Source: Ephydatia muelleri
Taxonomy: Eukaryota > Porifera > Demospongiae > Spongillida > Spongillidae
Assembly (NCBI GenBank): GCA_013339895.1
Contig: JABACO010000012.1
Coordinates: forward strand, 4,764,789 to 4,828,788
Length of the DNA: 64,000 nt
Reading direction: 5' to 3'
Shown: in pieces, positions 19,976-29,358 of the stretch
Position numbering within the stretch: position 1 is the first letter of the stretch
Layout: the number at the start of each line of letters is the position of its first letter
Notes under the pieces: generated by a model
What the model was told of the DNA's origin: nothing
What the model saw: only the letters and a program-made list of their open reading frames with translations
The model's database searches: none
Position numbers and translations under genes: made by a program

Positions 19976-22453
19976 GTTCAAAATTGGATAGCTGCAAGAA
20001 CGTCAGTGGATCGATAAATGAGATCCGAGCCGCACGGCACGTCTTTGGTGATGATTTGTGTGGAATGTGGTGCCAACTTCCATGCAGTGTTAATATGACA
20101 ACCGGTATATTGGGCAGTTTCTCTGATATGGTCATGCATTTTTTTTTTTACGAATACCTGCACCTCCACTGGTATTACGTCCTATGAGAGAACATCGCAG
20201 GAAAGGTTGTATCTGTGTTTTAAATTTTGTGAGGGTAGAGGTTTGATAAATAATATTAAATTAAATGGCTGTTGCTTTCCCAAACAGCACACGGTACATG
20301 AAATTGGAATTCTAATGGACAACTTGTGATGTACATGAAGTGGCACCGGCAGTCACAGCTGTCCTAGGCCAGCTTGTTTGGTTCTATACCCAGTAAAATG
20401 AAACAAACAAAAGCACAGTTTGGTCCTAGCGGCTGCATTCGCGGTATCACAAGACTCAGACTTATGCCACAGGCGACATGATCAAAGTCATATGCCTTTG
20501 AAAACAGACTAAACTCCGGTGACGAATACTGTGGGATATACAAGGTGTTTTATACGCTAAAGACAGAATGTTATGGCTTGCGTTGGAAGGTAGTGCTAAT
20601 TAGCTTCACTAGTTCTGGGTATCTTCTGAAGAAAAAGATTCGAGGTATTTATGGTTCCATTGAGATGAAATATGCCAGTTGCGATGCACGGATATGTTGG
20701 CAATTTTGTTGAAATAAAAAGGTTCACTTGAGTAGAAGTCAATATCTAACAAGGTTGTCTATGTGCTTTATCCAAGGTCACCATACTGATGATCGTGCAC
20801 GTAGGCGGTAAATATATTTTAGTGTTTGTCGCTGCAATGACTTGGGTACGGTGCACAATATTGTTTCCTTGTTCATTAACACTGGACTAATCAGTCTCCC
20901 GCTTGTCTGCATGGCCATCGCTGTCTGCATGCATCAACTGACTAACAGTGAACATATATGTGATCCATCTTCGTTGCAGGTAAATCCGAAATGACTGCTG
21001 CAATTAGTAGTTCAGCTGCTAGCATTGACAGTCGTGATCGTTGCAAGTATATACACTGTACCAGAGATAGGACTGTGCTTTGAGTTCTATGTAAATAGAA
21101 TTAACCTGAACCCACACAGCCCCATGGTAAGAAAGAGCTCTAGGCCTATTAGGCAGCTGACAAGAAAGCTAATACGAGGAAATCCAATTGGTGCCAAATC
21201 ATCTCTTCTCTCTGATCGTACTCAGTCTGTTTGTACTGGTGCTTCTGTAAAGGGCTGCCGATAGCCAGGAGGGTTTGGCCTTAGGCCGGCCGACCTGGCT
21301 GCCTCCATTATTAAAACATAACTTGATTGCCAGTATGATTTGCAATGTCGCATGCATTTCGTCTACATCGATTCCTCTGCCTTCTGCGCCCCAAGCCTGT
21401 TTTCAATCCGGATCTGTGGGAATACAATATTCCAAGGAGCTTGTGAGATTTGCGCCGTTACGAAGGCTTAGTATTAGCACAAATACATCAGCGCTCTGGT
21501 CCCATTTGGTGTGATTATTGCCACAAACCCACTCTTTATAGGCACATTGAACGGTATCACAAGAACCAACTAAAGAGTGATGATATGTCTGAGTAGTTTG
21601 TGCAAGAAATCGCAGCTCGAGCTGCACTTTACGTCTGCATGAAATCCCGCCTCTCACACACATCGAGCACGATAAAGCCAAAACTCCCTGCCAATACAGA
21701 GGACGTTTTTTCATAAGGAATTATACAGTACACTTACTGATGCATAGGGTTGGCTATATTTGGCCTGACAGACCAGCCTGACAGGTCAGCTGGCCTTTGG
21801 CAGCCTAGCGTCTCTATTTCTGATGTATTTGAACGATCTTTCTGACCATGCAACTTACATGTACAATGTGTGCTGCTATCACCACAATATGTACATGTAC
21901 CTATAGCGAATGGCTCAATGCTTATTAGCTAAATCTTGTTCATGGTCTGACATTTGACAACTCAAAGTACTTGTAGGATTTAATAAATGCTATTAAAAAT
22001 ATCCGACATACATAATTATTCATTGTAAACAGCCTACATATTCTTCCATAATCAAGTGTGGCACATAATCTGAAGGCTATTGTTAGAACAACCATACAAC
22101 TTCGAACGGAAAAACTCAATTAACATTTATTCGGAAATAGGAATGAGTGGTTTTGCAAAAACACCGTCAAAGATTGTTGACAAAATTCAGAAGTTATACT
22201 TACTTGTGCATCTCTTGCAATATCATCGGCTCAAATTTTGTATAATGATTGGCCATATTTCATTTGTATAACTTTCTGTCACCGCTTTCAACCCGACAAT
22301 AAGCACCATAGAAAATTATAAGTGCATGCATGGCTAACTCGACAAAACAAGTCACATTAAAATATCAGAGACAATGAATTCTTTATTGGCTTGTATCCAA
22401 AGGAATTGCATTCATTATGTAATGCGCAAACGTTAAACAGATCTGTCATTTGC
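19976..22453. other. Intergenic region upstream of the YDGK-repeat gene
   Basis: A dispersed repeat at about 20,050-20,085 (GGAATGTGGTGCCAACTTCC) matches 7,028 on in inverted orientation. Several ORFs of 60-100 codons occur but lack composition or motifs I can support. A GC-rich imperfect palindrome (TTAGGCCGGCCGACC) lies near 21,282. Confidence 0.4.
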
Positions 22454-22460
22454 TATATAA
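22454..22460 (+). promoter_or_regulatory. TATA box of the YDGK-repeat/Sushi gene
   Basis: TATATAA lies 40 bp upstream of the ATG. Transcription would start about 30 bp downstream of the box, leaving a 5' leader of only about 10 bases. A focused TATA promoter with a minimal leader is typical of highly expressed secretory-product genes. Confidence 0.6.
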
Positions 22461-22493
22461 GCCCTCACTTCTATCACTCAAGTATTATCCAGA

Positions 22494-24635
22494 ATGAAGC
22501 ACATTATCGTCCTTGTGGTAGTGCTGATCGTTGCAGTCGTTGCAAGAGAAGTGCCTTACAAATTGCCCACCAAGGATGATGGCAAAAAGGATAATGATCA
22601 TGGAGCAAGTGGCTACGCTTTGAGACGTCATGATGGCCAGAAGTCTCAGGATCGCGAGATGACTCAAGATGGCAAGAAGGCTCAAGATCGCTATGATGGC
22701 AAGAATACTCACGATAGCTATGATGGAAAAGAAGATAGCTATGACGGCAAGAAGACTCACGATCGCTATGATGGCAAGAAGACTCAAGATCGCTATGATG
22801 GTAAGAATACTCACGATAGCTATGATGGAAAGGAAGATCGCTATGCTGGCAAGAATACTCACGATAGCTATGATGGAAAGGAAGATAGCTATGACGGCAA
22901 GAAGACTCAAGATCGCTATGATAGCAAGAATACTCACGATAGCTATGATGAAAAGGAAGATAGCTATGACGGCAAGAATACTCACGATAGCTATGATGAA
23001 AAGGAAGATAGCTATGACGGCAAGAAGACTCAAGATCGCTATGATGGCAAGAAGACTCAAGATCGCTATGATGGCAAGAATACTCACGATAGCTATGATG
23101 AAAAGGAAGATAGCTATGACGGCAAGAATACTCACGATAGCTATGATGAAAAGGAAGATAGCTATGATGGCAAGAAGACTCACGATAGCTATGATGAAAA
23201 GGAAGATAGCTATGACGGCAAGAATACTCACGATAGCTATGATGAAAAGGAAGATCGCTATGATGGCAAGAAGACTCACGATAGCTATGATGAAAAGGAA
23301 GATAGCTATGATGGCAAGAAGACTCAAGATCGCTATGATAGCAAGAATACTCACGATAGCTATGATGAAAAGGAAGATAGCTATGACGGCAAGAATACTC
23401 ACGATAGCTATGATGAAAAGGAAGATAGCTATGATGGCAAGAAGACTCACGATAGCTATGATGAAAAGGAAGATAGCTATGACGGCAAGAAGACTCAAGA
23501 TCGCTATGATGGCAAGAAGACTCAAGATCGCTATGATGGCAAGAAGACTCAAGATCGCTATGATGGCAAGAATACTCACGATAGCTATGATGGAAAGGAA
23601 GATAGCTATGACGGCAAGAAGACTCAAGATCGCTATGATGGCAAGAAGACTCACGATAGCTATGATGAAAAGGAAGATAGCTATGACGGCAAGAAGACTC
23701 AAGATCGCTATGATGGCAAGAAGACTCACGATCGCTATGATGAAAAGGAAGATAGCTATGATGGCAAGAAGACTCACGATAGCTATGATGAAAAGGAAGA
23801 TAGCTATGACGGCAAGAAGACTCAAGATCGCTATGATGGCAAGAAGACTCACGATAGCTATGATGGAAAGGAAGATAGCTATGACGGCAAGAAGACTCAA
23901 GATCGCTATGATGGCAAGAAGACTCAAGATCGCTATGATGGTAAGAATACTCACGATAGCTATGATGGAAAGGAAGATCGCTATGATGGCAAGAATACTC
24001 ACGATAGCTATGATGGAAAGGAAGATAGCTATGACGGCAAGAAGACTCAAGATCGCTATGATAGCAAGAATACTCACGATAGCTATGATGAAAAGGAAGA
24101 TAGCTATGATGGCAAGAAGACTCACGATAGCTATGATGAAAAGGAAGATAGCTATGACGGCAAGAAGACTCAAGATCGCTATGATGGCAAGAAGACTCAA
24201 GATCGCTATGATGGCAAGAATACTCACGATAGCTATGATGGAAAGGAAGATAGCTATGACGGCAAGATGTCTCAAGATCGCTATGATGGCAAGAAGACTC
24301 AAGATCGCTACGATGGCAAGAATACTCAAACTAGCTATGATGGAAAGGAAGATAGCTATGACGGCAAGATGTCTCAAGATCGCTATGATGGCAAGAAGGC
24401 TCACGATCGCTATGATGGCAAGAAACACGGCACCATGTACTGTCTCAAGCCGGTACCACCTCAGTACGGAGCAATTCAGGTGATCAAGGATCGCCTTGAG
24501 ATCAATACTGTCATACAGTACTCCTGCCAAAATGGTTATGTGCTGCAAGGTTCATCCTGGAACAAATGCATGTACGATCATTCACGTGCCGTTTGGACAT
24601 ATCCCGTTCCCGTCTGCAAAAAGAGCATTTACTGA
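22494..24635 (+). CDS. Secreted YDGK-repeat protein with C-terminal Sushi domain
   Basis: Single exon, 713 codons. Residues 1-17 form a signal peptide (MKHIIVLVVVLIVAVVA) with probable cleavage before REVPYK. After about 45 charged residues comes an array of about 69 units of two lengths: a nonapeptide (YDGKKTQDR or YDGKNTHDS) and a heptapeptide (YDGKEDS or YDEKEDS), often alternating. The last 70 residues, with Cys in YCLKP, YSCQNGY, NKCMYD and PVCKK, fit one Sushi/CCP module. Repeat units are almost identical at the DNA level, so the array is young or homogenised. Tyr, Asp and Lys dominate. The layout suggests an extracellular structural, adhesive or mineral-binding protein anchored by the Sushi domain; that role is inference. 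I know no named homologue. Confidence 0.85.
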   Translation: MKHIIVLVVVLIVAVVAREVPYKLPTKDDGKKDNDHGASGYALRRHDGQKSQDREMTQDGKKAQDRYDGKNTHDSYDGKEDSYDGKKTHDRYDGKKTQDRYDGKNTHDSYDGKEDRYAGKNTHDSYDGKEDSYDGKKTQDRYDSKNTHDSYDEKEDSYDGKNTHDSYDEKEDSYDGKKTQDRYDGKKTQDRYDGKNTHDSYDEKEDSYDGKNTHDSYDEKEDSYDGKKTHDSYDEKEDSYDGKNTHDSYDEKEDRYDGKKTHDSYDEKEDSYDGKKTQDRYDSKNTHDSYDEKEDSYDGKNTHDSYDEKEDSYDGKKTHDSYDEKEDSYDGKKTQDRYDGKKTQDRYDGKKTQDRYDGKNTHDSYDGKEDSYDGKKTQDRYDGKKTHDSYDEKEDSYDGKKTQDRYDGKKTHDRYDEKEDSYDGKKTHDSYDEKEDSYDGKKTQDRYDGKKTHDSYDGKEDSYDGKKTQDRYDGKKTQDRYDGKNTHDSYDGKEDRYDGKNTHDSYDGKEDSYDGKKTQDRYDSKNTHDSYDEKEDSYDGKKTHDSYDEKEDSYDGKKTQDRYDGKKTQDRYDGKNTHDSYDGKEDSYDGKMSQDRYDGKKTQDRYDGKNTQTSYDGKEDSYDGKMSQDRYDGKKAHDRYDGKKHGTMYCLKPVPPQYGAIQVIKDRLEINTVIQYSCQNGYVLQGSSWNKCMYDHSRAVWTYPVPVCKKSIY

Positions 24636-24850
24636 TGATCACAAGCAGTTTGCTCTTTTGAAGAACTTGAAAATGCATGAAGCTGTAAGATTCAGAAGTC
24701 AGTTTTGAGTATCAATCGTTAAAAACTACTTTATTAATGTGACTTGACCTGCATATTACGAAATCGCGACCATGCACAGTTTTAGGAAAAATTGCGAAGC
24801 ATGCACTTTCACGGAATTAGGTGTCCCTACAGTAAAGTGTCCTCCAGACA
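24636..24850 (+). other. Probable 3' untranslated region of the YDGK-repeat gene
   Basis: AT-rich, no ORF. No canonical AATAAA is obvious before 24,850, so the cleavage site is unplaced. Confidence 0.35.
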
Positions 24851-24990
24851 TGATACTCCTGGGTAGATGGTCCCGGAGACATTTACTCAGGAGTAAATCT
24901 TCCCCCTAAGACATGTTACTTCGAAGTAAAGCATTCTTTATAGTGTATTAAACTGTCCCCCTTTCTTGGACATTGTACTCCGGAGTAAAG
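24848..24990. repeat. Four spaced palindromes of GACAT-N-TACTCCGGAGTA type
   Basis: GACAT precedes each of four self-complementary cores: ATACTCCTGGGTA (24,853), TTTACTCAGGAGTAAA (24,882), TTACTTCGAAGTAA (24,916) and TACTCCGGAGTA (24,976). Centres are about 31, 33 and 58 bp apart. The cores differ in sequence yet keep dyad symmetry, so pairing appears conserved. Confidence 0.65.
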
Positions 24991-26464
24991 TTTATAACTC
25001 CGCGAAGTGAAGTGTCCTGTAGTGAAGCACCTTGTACACAAATACACTGATTCATACTCTCTCCCAGATCCCTTTTTTTAGTTGTCTCGATCGTTAAACC
25101 CATTAAAACCGCTCTGCAGCTTTGTGATGTTGTGTTAGCAAGCTGCCTTCTATTCCTGCTTTCTAAAACCGGAGCGTCGCACAACTTTCATCTATTCATT
25201 TTGTTGCTACAAACTTATTGACCAATGACACCGTTAATGAGTGTTGCTGCGACACTTACACCCAATGATGTTACTACTGTTACGAACGTCACGGCTGTTT
25301 CATTTCCATTGAACCTGTGACAAAAAGGCTAACGCCTCTTGATACGAAATTTTTTCATAGCAACGGACTTAATTACGACCTTAGCAACCAACATGGGCTT
25401 AAAGATGCTCCATTTTTACCACGAGAACTGTTTTTAACTCTTCTTTACACTTCGGATCCTACTTCTATATTGTCTGGCGCTCTGAATGATGTGAGTTAAT
25501 GCCGCTTATATTCTGTCGACAATATGTTACACGCTCGCGAATTCTGTGTGTGCTGTTTGAGGTCAGGGGATACAGATTGCTCTGGTACTTTTTTCGCCCT
25601 TATGAAGTACCCTGAAACTTTTATAATATAACTGAGATAGGTTTGGCTGTAAGATTTTCAATAAAACTCGTGGTGCCGCGATTCCTAACTCACGCAGTAG
25701 GCGTTTGGAATATTCCTCGATGTTTGACGCCATTGACCTCACCTACATGTACCTAGCTTAACCTGGCTTGCCTGAATCACGATGCCATGCATTTCAACAT
25801 TTTAGCCCACCATCAAACACTCTTGAATCCATTAGGTTGTGCTGTCTAGTGAAGAAACATGAAAATAAATATGGTATTAGTACCTGTTATTGAGCATTGC
25901 ATCTACGTAAGCTTAAGTTTAGGAGGTGTGGCACTCTGAATTTGAAGAGAGACCTTTAAGTAGTGTTCCTTCATAATGCACTTCAGCCTGTCTAGTGGAT
26001 CAGGGATGGTTTTATATGTAGCTGCAAGGCGGTTGAACTAGGAGTGGATAGACTCGGCCCCCTTCTCACCTATCAACCCACATCCAGCGAGGTGGGAACG
26101 AATGCAATCCAACATCTGGTGTTCTTGGATGTGCACTTTTATAGTTCTTCTGGTACCTTTGAACTTGGCATCAATAGTATTAAAAAATCATTGCCTGTTA
26201 AAATAAAAATGCAATGAAGTTCTGTGTTAGTGTGAGATTGTTTCTGAGCATGTGTGTGTATGTGGTGTGTACACATGTGTGAAATTGCCTGTTAATGAAG
26301 TTCTGTGTTAGTGTGAGACTGCTTCTAAGCATGTGCTAGTTTGATACAGAAACTGTAACATTGCATGTATGTACTCCCGTAGGTGGTTGGATTATGCTGT
26401 TTTGAAGTTCATGTAGAACTTGTGCTGGCTTGTTGTGCTGACGGCAATGGGGTGTGTTGTAAGC
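24991..26464. other. Intergenic region without recognised genes
   Basis: Includes a partial tandem duplication at about 26,190-26,340 (GAAGTTCTGTGTTAGTGTGA occurs twice, about 75 bp apart). No supported ORF or RNA gene. Confidence 0.45.
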
Positions 26465-26725
26465 TCAAGCCATAACATCTGTCCCACTAGATGTACAATG
26501 CACCATTATGTCACCAAGCAACCGAATGATAAGCTCTGGAGGCTGTATGAGCTCGGCGGGCTGAAGACTGGTGACTGAATAGCAGCAGGGGCACTTGAGT
26601 CGTACAGTGACACGAATCCACTCCTTAAGACACGAGCTACAAACATAGGCATGGCATGGTAGCTCTATATGTTGATGTAGCATGTACAAACAAATTGGAC
26701 ACTTAACTGCATCTACCATTGACAA
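26465..26725 (-). CDS. RING-finger ORF, probably a fragment
   Basis: Eighty-six codons from MSMVDAVK. A complete C3HC4 RING pattern is visible: CPIC, then C-H in ELPCHAYVC, SSC, and CPCC. Spacing fits an E3 ubiquitin-ligase RING. After the RING, PPELIIRLLGDIMVHC resembles the segment that follows a RING in RAG1-like N-terminal modules and related transposon-borne proteins of invertebrates; I recall this only by general pattern. The ORF stops soon after, so it is either the first exon of a spliced gene or a truncated copy. No downstream minus-strand exon was found before the next transposon. Confidence 0.55.
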   Translation of the reverse strand: MSMVDAVKCPICLYMLHQHIELPCHAYVCSSCLKEWIRVTVRLKCPCCYSVTSLQPAELIQPPELIIRLLGDIMVHCTSSGTDVMA

Positions 26726-27540
26726 TATCTGTTTGTTGACACAGAAAGCACCAGTACTTTGGTGATAATAGCAGGTGGTCTATGACAGCCATGATGCCTG
26801 TTGGTGTGTACCATAGCTGCTATACTTGTAAAATGGCTTACATGCCTACAGCATAACATGTTAAGCTACATGAACCTGTACCTTACAAGTGTCAGCAGTG
26901 TGTGTGGACCAGTTATATGGCTGCACTTGACACACTTGCATTGGTTCTTACACCTGCAACCTCAGCATTGCCTTATGGCACAAATGTGCAGAACAATTGT
27001 GGGTGGATCTCCTTCTGGTCTGTTGAGATACTGAGACTAAAGACTATTAGTGTAGGTGCTGCACTGGTATGTAGGCTCTAGCTTTGGTGGTTTGCCCTTG
27101 GCTTTGACTCCTCTATGAAGTTTGCACCCACATACCATGCAGAGATCCACCGATCGGCATTTGTGGTGGGATTCCATAGCTAATTATGAGGTGGTGCGCA
27201 TTATTCATGAAGCGGATGGTGTGTTATTATGTATTTCTGTGACTGCGGCACCACGAGTGAAACACATATGTTCACCTCTATTATTACAATATTATCTATC
27301 TTGGTTAGTTGTTACGCTCGTATAATTGTATATTGTTTGACTAACTTTTTTCAGTAGAGGACCATCCCAGGGCATGAGGCATTGGTGACATCACAAAAGA
27401 ACGGATGGTATAGAACTATAGAAGACAATAAGTGCTTTGCGAAGCGCAGCCAGCACGCAGAACGGCTTTATTGTTCCGAACAATGGTGCATTGTTAAACG
27501 TATGCATTTATTTTTATACATGCATTCTTTGATTGCGCAC
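26726..27540. other. Intergenic region without recognised genes
   Basis: TG-rich and CA-rich patches, no supported ORF. Confidence 0.4.
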
Positions 27541-27718
27541 TTGTGAAGTATTGTTGTCAGTTGGTTGCTAGTTCATTCGTTCATCGTTGCCAGTTTATTC
27601 GTTCGAGGTGGGAAGTATTGTGTACGGTCTGTTGGTTGCCAGTTTTTTTTTTTCAATAATTCGTTCGAGGTGTAAAATATCGGCTTTTGAATTGGTTGCC
27701 AGTTCTGGCTTATGATTC
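27541..27718. repeat. Repeated leader motif GTTGGTTGC(C)AGTT / ATTCGTTCGAGGTG
   Basis: Three loose tandem copies immediately upstream of the ATG at 27,719. They could form part of the 5' untranslated region or promoter of the orphan gene. Confidence 0.5.
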
Positions 27719-28108
27719 ATGGCCAATCCAGCAAAGAAACGACGCAAAGTGATAAAACCGAATGACAAGCCAGGAATTATCAAGCAACACCTACTTGATA
27801 ACTTCTCAATGTTGCCTGAAAACATTGATAAAATTAGAGATGAATTCCATGATCTGGAGGACAATAAATTAGAAAATCTTACTGCCATAATGTCTGGCAA
27901 ATCCATTGATTACAATATCTGTCATGCTTGGTTCGATGGACAAAGTGTATTGTATAATGGGAAAATCGAAAAGATAAAGATGAAGACAAAACAATATGTT
28001 GTTGCCTATTGGCCTCAAAACGAAACATATGAAGATGCAGAAGACTTTATTATGTCCATCTCTGAGCTTGCAGCAGATCTTATCTTAGATGACTTAACAA
28101 TAGAATAA
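27719..28108 (+). CDS. Orphan 129-residue protein, Tudor/SH3-like C-terminal half
   Basis: Single-exon ORF starting MANPAKKRRKVIKPND, a strongly basic start that could serve as a nuclear signal. The C-terminal half contains WFDGQSVLYNGKIEKIKMK and YVVAYWPQNETYEDAEDF, a pattern of short beta strands with aromatic residues like Tudor/SH3-type barrels. It ends in an acidic helix (ELAADLILDDLTIE). A poly(A) signal follows about 95 bp after the stop. I do not recognise a family. Codon use and length argue for a real gene; a role in chromatin or peptide binding is only a guess. Confidence 0.6.
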   Translation: MANPAKKRRKVIKPNDKPGIIKQHLLDNFSMLPENIDKIRDEFHDLEDNKLENLTAIMSGKSIDYNICHAWFDGQSVLYNGKIEKIKMKTKQYVVAYWPQNETYEDAEDFIMSISELAADLILDDLTIE

Positions 28109-28201
28109 ACTATATCAGGCCTGTACCGTTTTTGATGTTTTTGTATGTTCTTCAAACTCGCAGAGAAGGGGGAGTGATTATTGCACTGATTTTTATCCTT
28201 T

Positions 28202-28207
28202 AATAAA
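28202..28207 (+). terminator. Polyadenylation signal AATAAA
   Basis: Canonical hexamer 94 bp downstream of the orphan gene's stop codon, in an AT-rich context. Confidence 0.6.
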
Positions 28208-28966
28208 GATATTCAATACAAGAACCCATTTCCTATTGTGACAGAAAGATAAACAGTATAATTTCATCAATACGTTGCGAATTTCATGTGATTTCTTAAT
28301 ACGCAGAATGGGTCGCACGGTTCTCATTGACGTCCGTGACAAAATTCTTTAAATTGATTTGTACAGTCAGAGCATGTCACTTCAACCGATTGAACCAAGG
28401 CTTCGCGAAACCTTTGATGCGCATTTGACTCCATGTTCGAATGAGTATGTTTATTGGTCATTTTTTGCATTACTGTGTAGTTATGCCTATAGAGAGCATT
28501 GCGATGATGTAATCCATCGCATGTAGGGTCGGGAACTAAGATGACATAATATGACGTGACCGTCATTTTGCATTGGCTTGTGGACCTCCACCCCAAACCC
28601 CGATGGTGGAGTCACCATGCTCCTCCCCCATACTGCCTAGATGGGGGAGAGTTTCAATAGAGCCCTTGCGTTACATTATAATCGTATTGAATCAAACCTA
28701 CACCTCCCCCCCCCCCCCCCCGCGGCCCCCCTACGATAAGTAGCTTATCCATCAAAATAAACATGATATGTATTGGCTCTACCTCATTTGTGGATACGAA
28801 AGATAGGATAATATTCATCGTATAAGGCATCACGGAACTAGCTCATATGCACCATAATTATATTCAATGCAGCAATTTTAGCTTATCCTTGGTCACTACA
28901 GAATTACGCATATTCACAACACACTATCTTGCTAAACGTTCTTATTGCAGCAGAGTTGGCTGATAA
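28208..28966. other. Region between convergent genes
   Basis: A C16 run lies at 28,706-28,721. On the minus strand an AATAAA (28,450-28,455) is the nearest candidate poly(A) signal for the receptor gene, about 510 bases past its stop; this is tentative. Confidence 0.4.
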
Positions 28967-29358
28967 TTACAATTTAGAAGTGGTAACTTGCGATGAGGTT
29001 ACCAGTCGGTAGTCAGGTGGGGGTACCAGATCTGAACGCAATCCCACATTGTGGTCTGGTAGCGGATTAGGAAGTTCAGGTGTCTGTTTCTCAAGTTGAT
29101 AGAGCGGTAGTGCACCTGGTTGGATAAAAGAGCTCTCCAGTGCTGGAGTGGTTAATAACAGTGGTTCAATAAGCTGCATATTGGAAGTGTTCGGCATGGA
29201 ATTTGCATCTGATGCAAGCACAGTGTAGGATTTTGTTTTAGAACGAAATACAATAAATCCCACACAGCTAGTTATGGCAGCGACTACGATAATTACAGCA
29301 ACAGCAGAGGCTGCAGCTCCAATTGTAACTGTCATAAAATCTGAAGATGGCAAAGCAC
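28967..29358 (-). CDS. Receptor terminal exon: transmembrane helix and cytoplasmic tail
   Basis: The exon begins after ATTTTAG with a short stalk ([10 protein letters not shown]), then a hydrophobic span from about residue 13 to 37 ([16 protein letters not shown], then CVGFIVF) followed by the stop-transfer RSKTK. The roughly 90-residue tail has YTVL and YRLV, both matching YxxPhi endocytic motifs, and a PPPDY that satisfies the PPxY consensus for WW domains (for example Nedd4-type ligases). No kinase, ITAM or canonical ITIM is present. The topology is type I. The stop is TAA at 28,967-28,969. Confidence 0.85.

Noticed and set aside
22669..24420. CRISPR-like array, because of short regular repeats
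   Set aside because: Units are coding, contiguous and lack unique spacers; the genome is animal.
22669..24483. 604-codon plus-strand ORF rich in Met, Arg, Ala
   Set aside because: Frame-shifted reading of the same repeat array.
22485..24548. 687-codon minus-strand ORF of AIIAILSLLA-type repeats
   Set aside because: Exact antisense shadow of the YDGK repeat array; it has no plausible start context, and the plus strand has the signal peptide, Sushi domain and TATA box.
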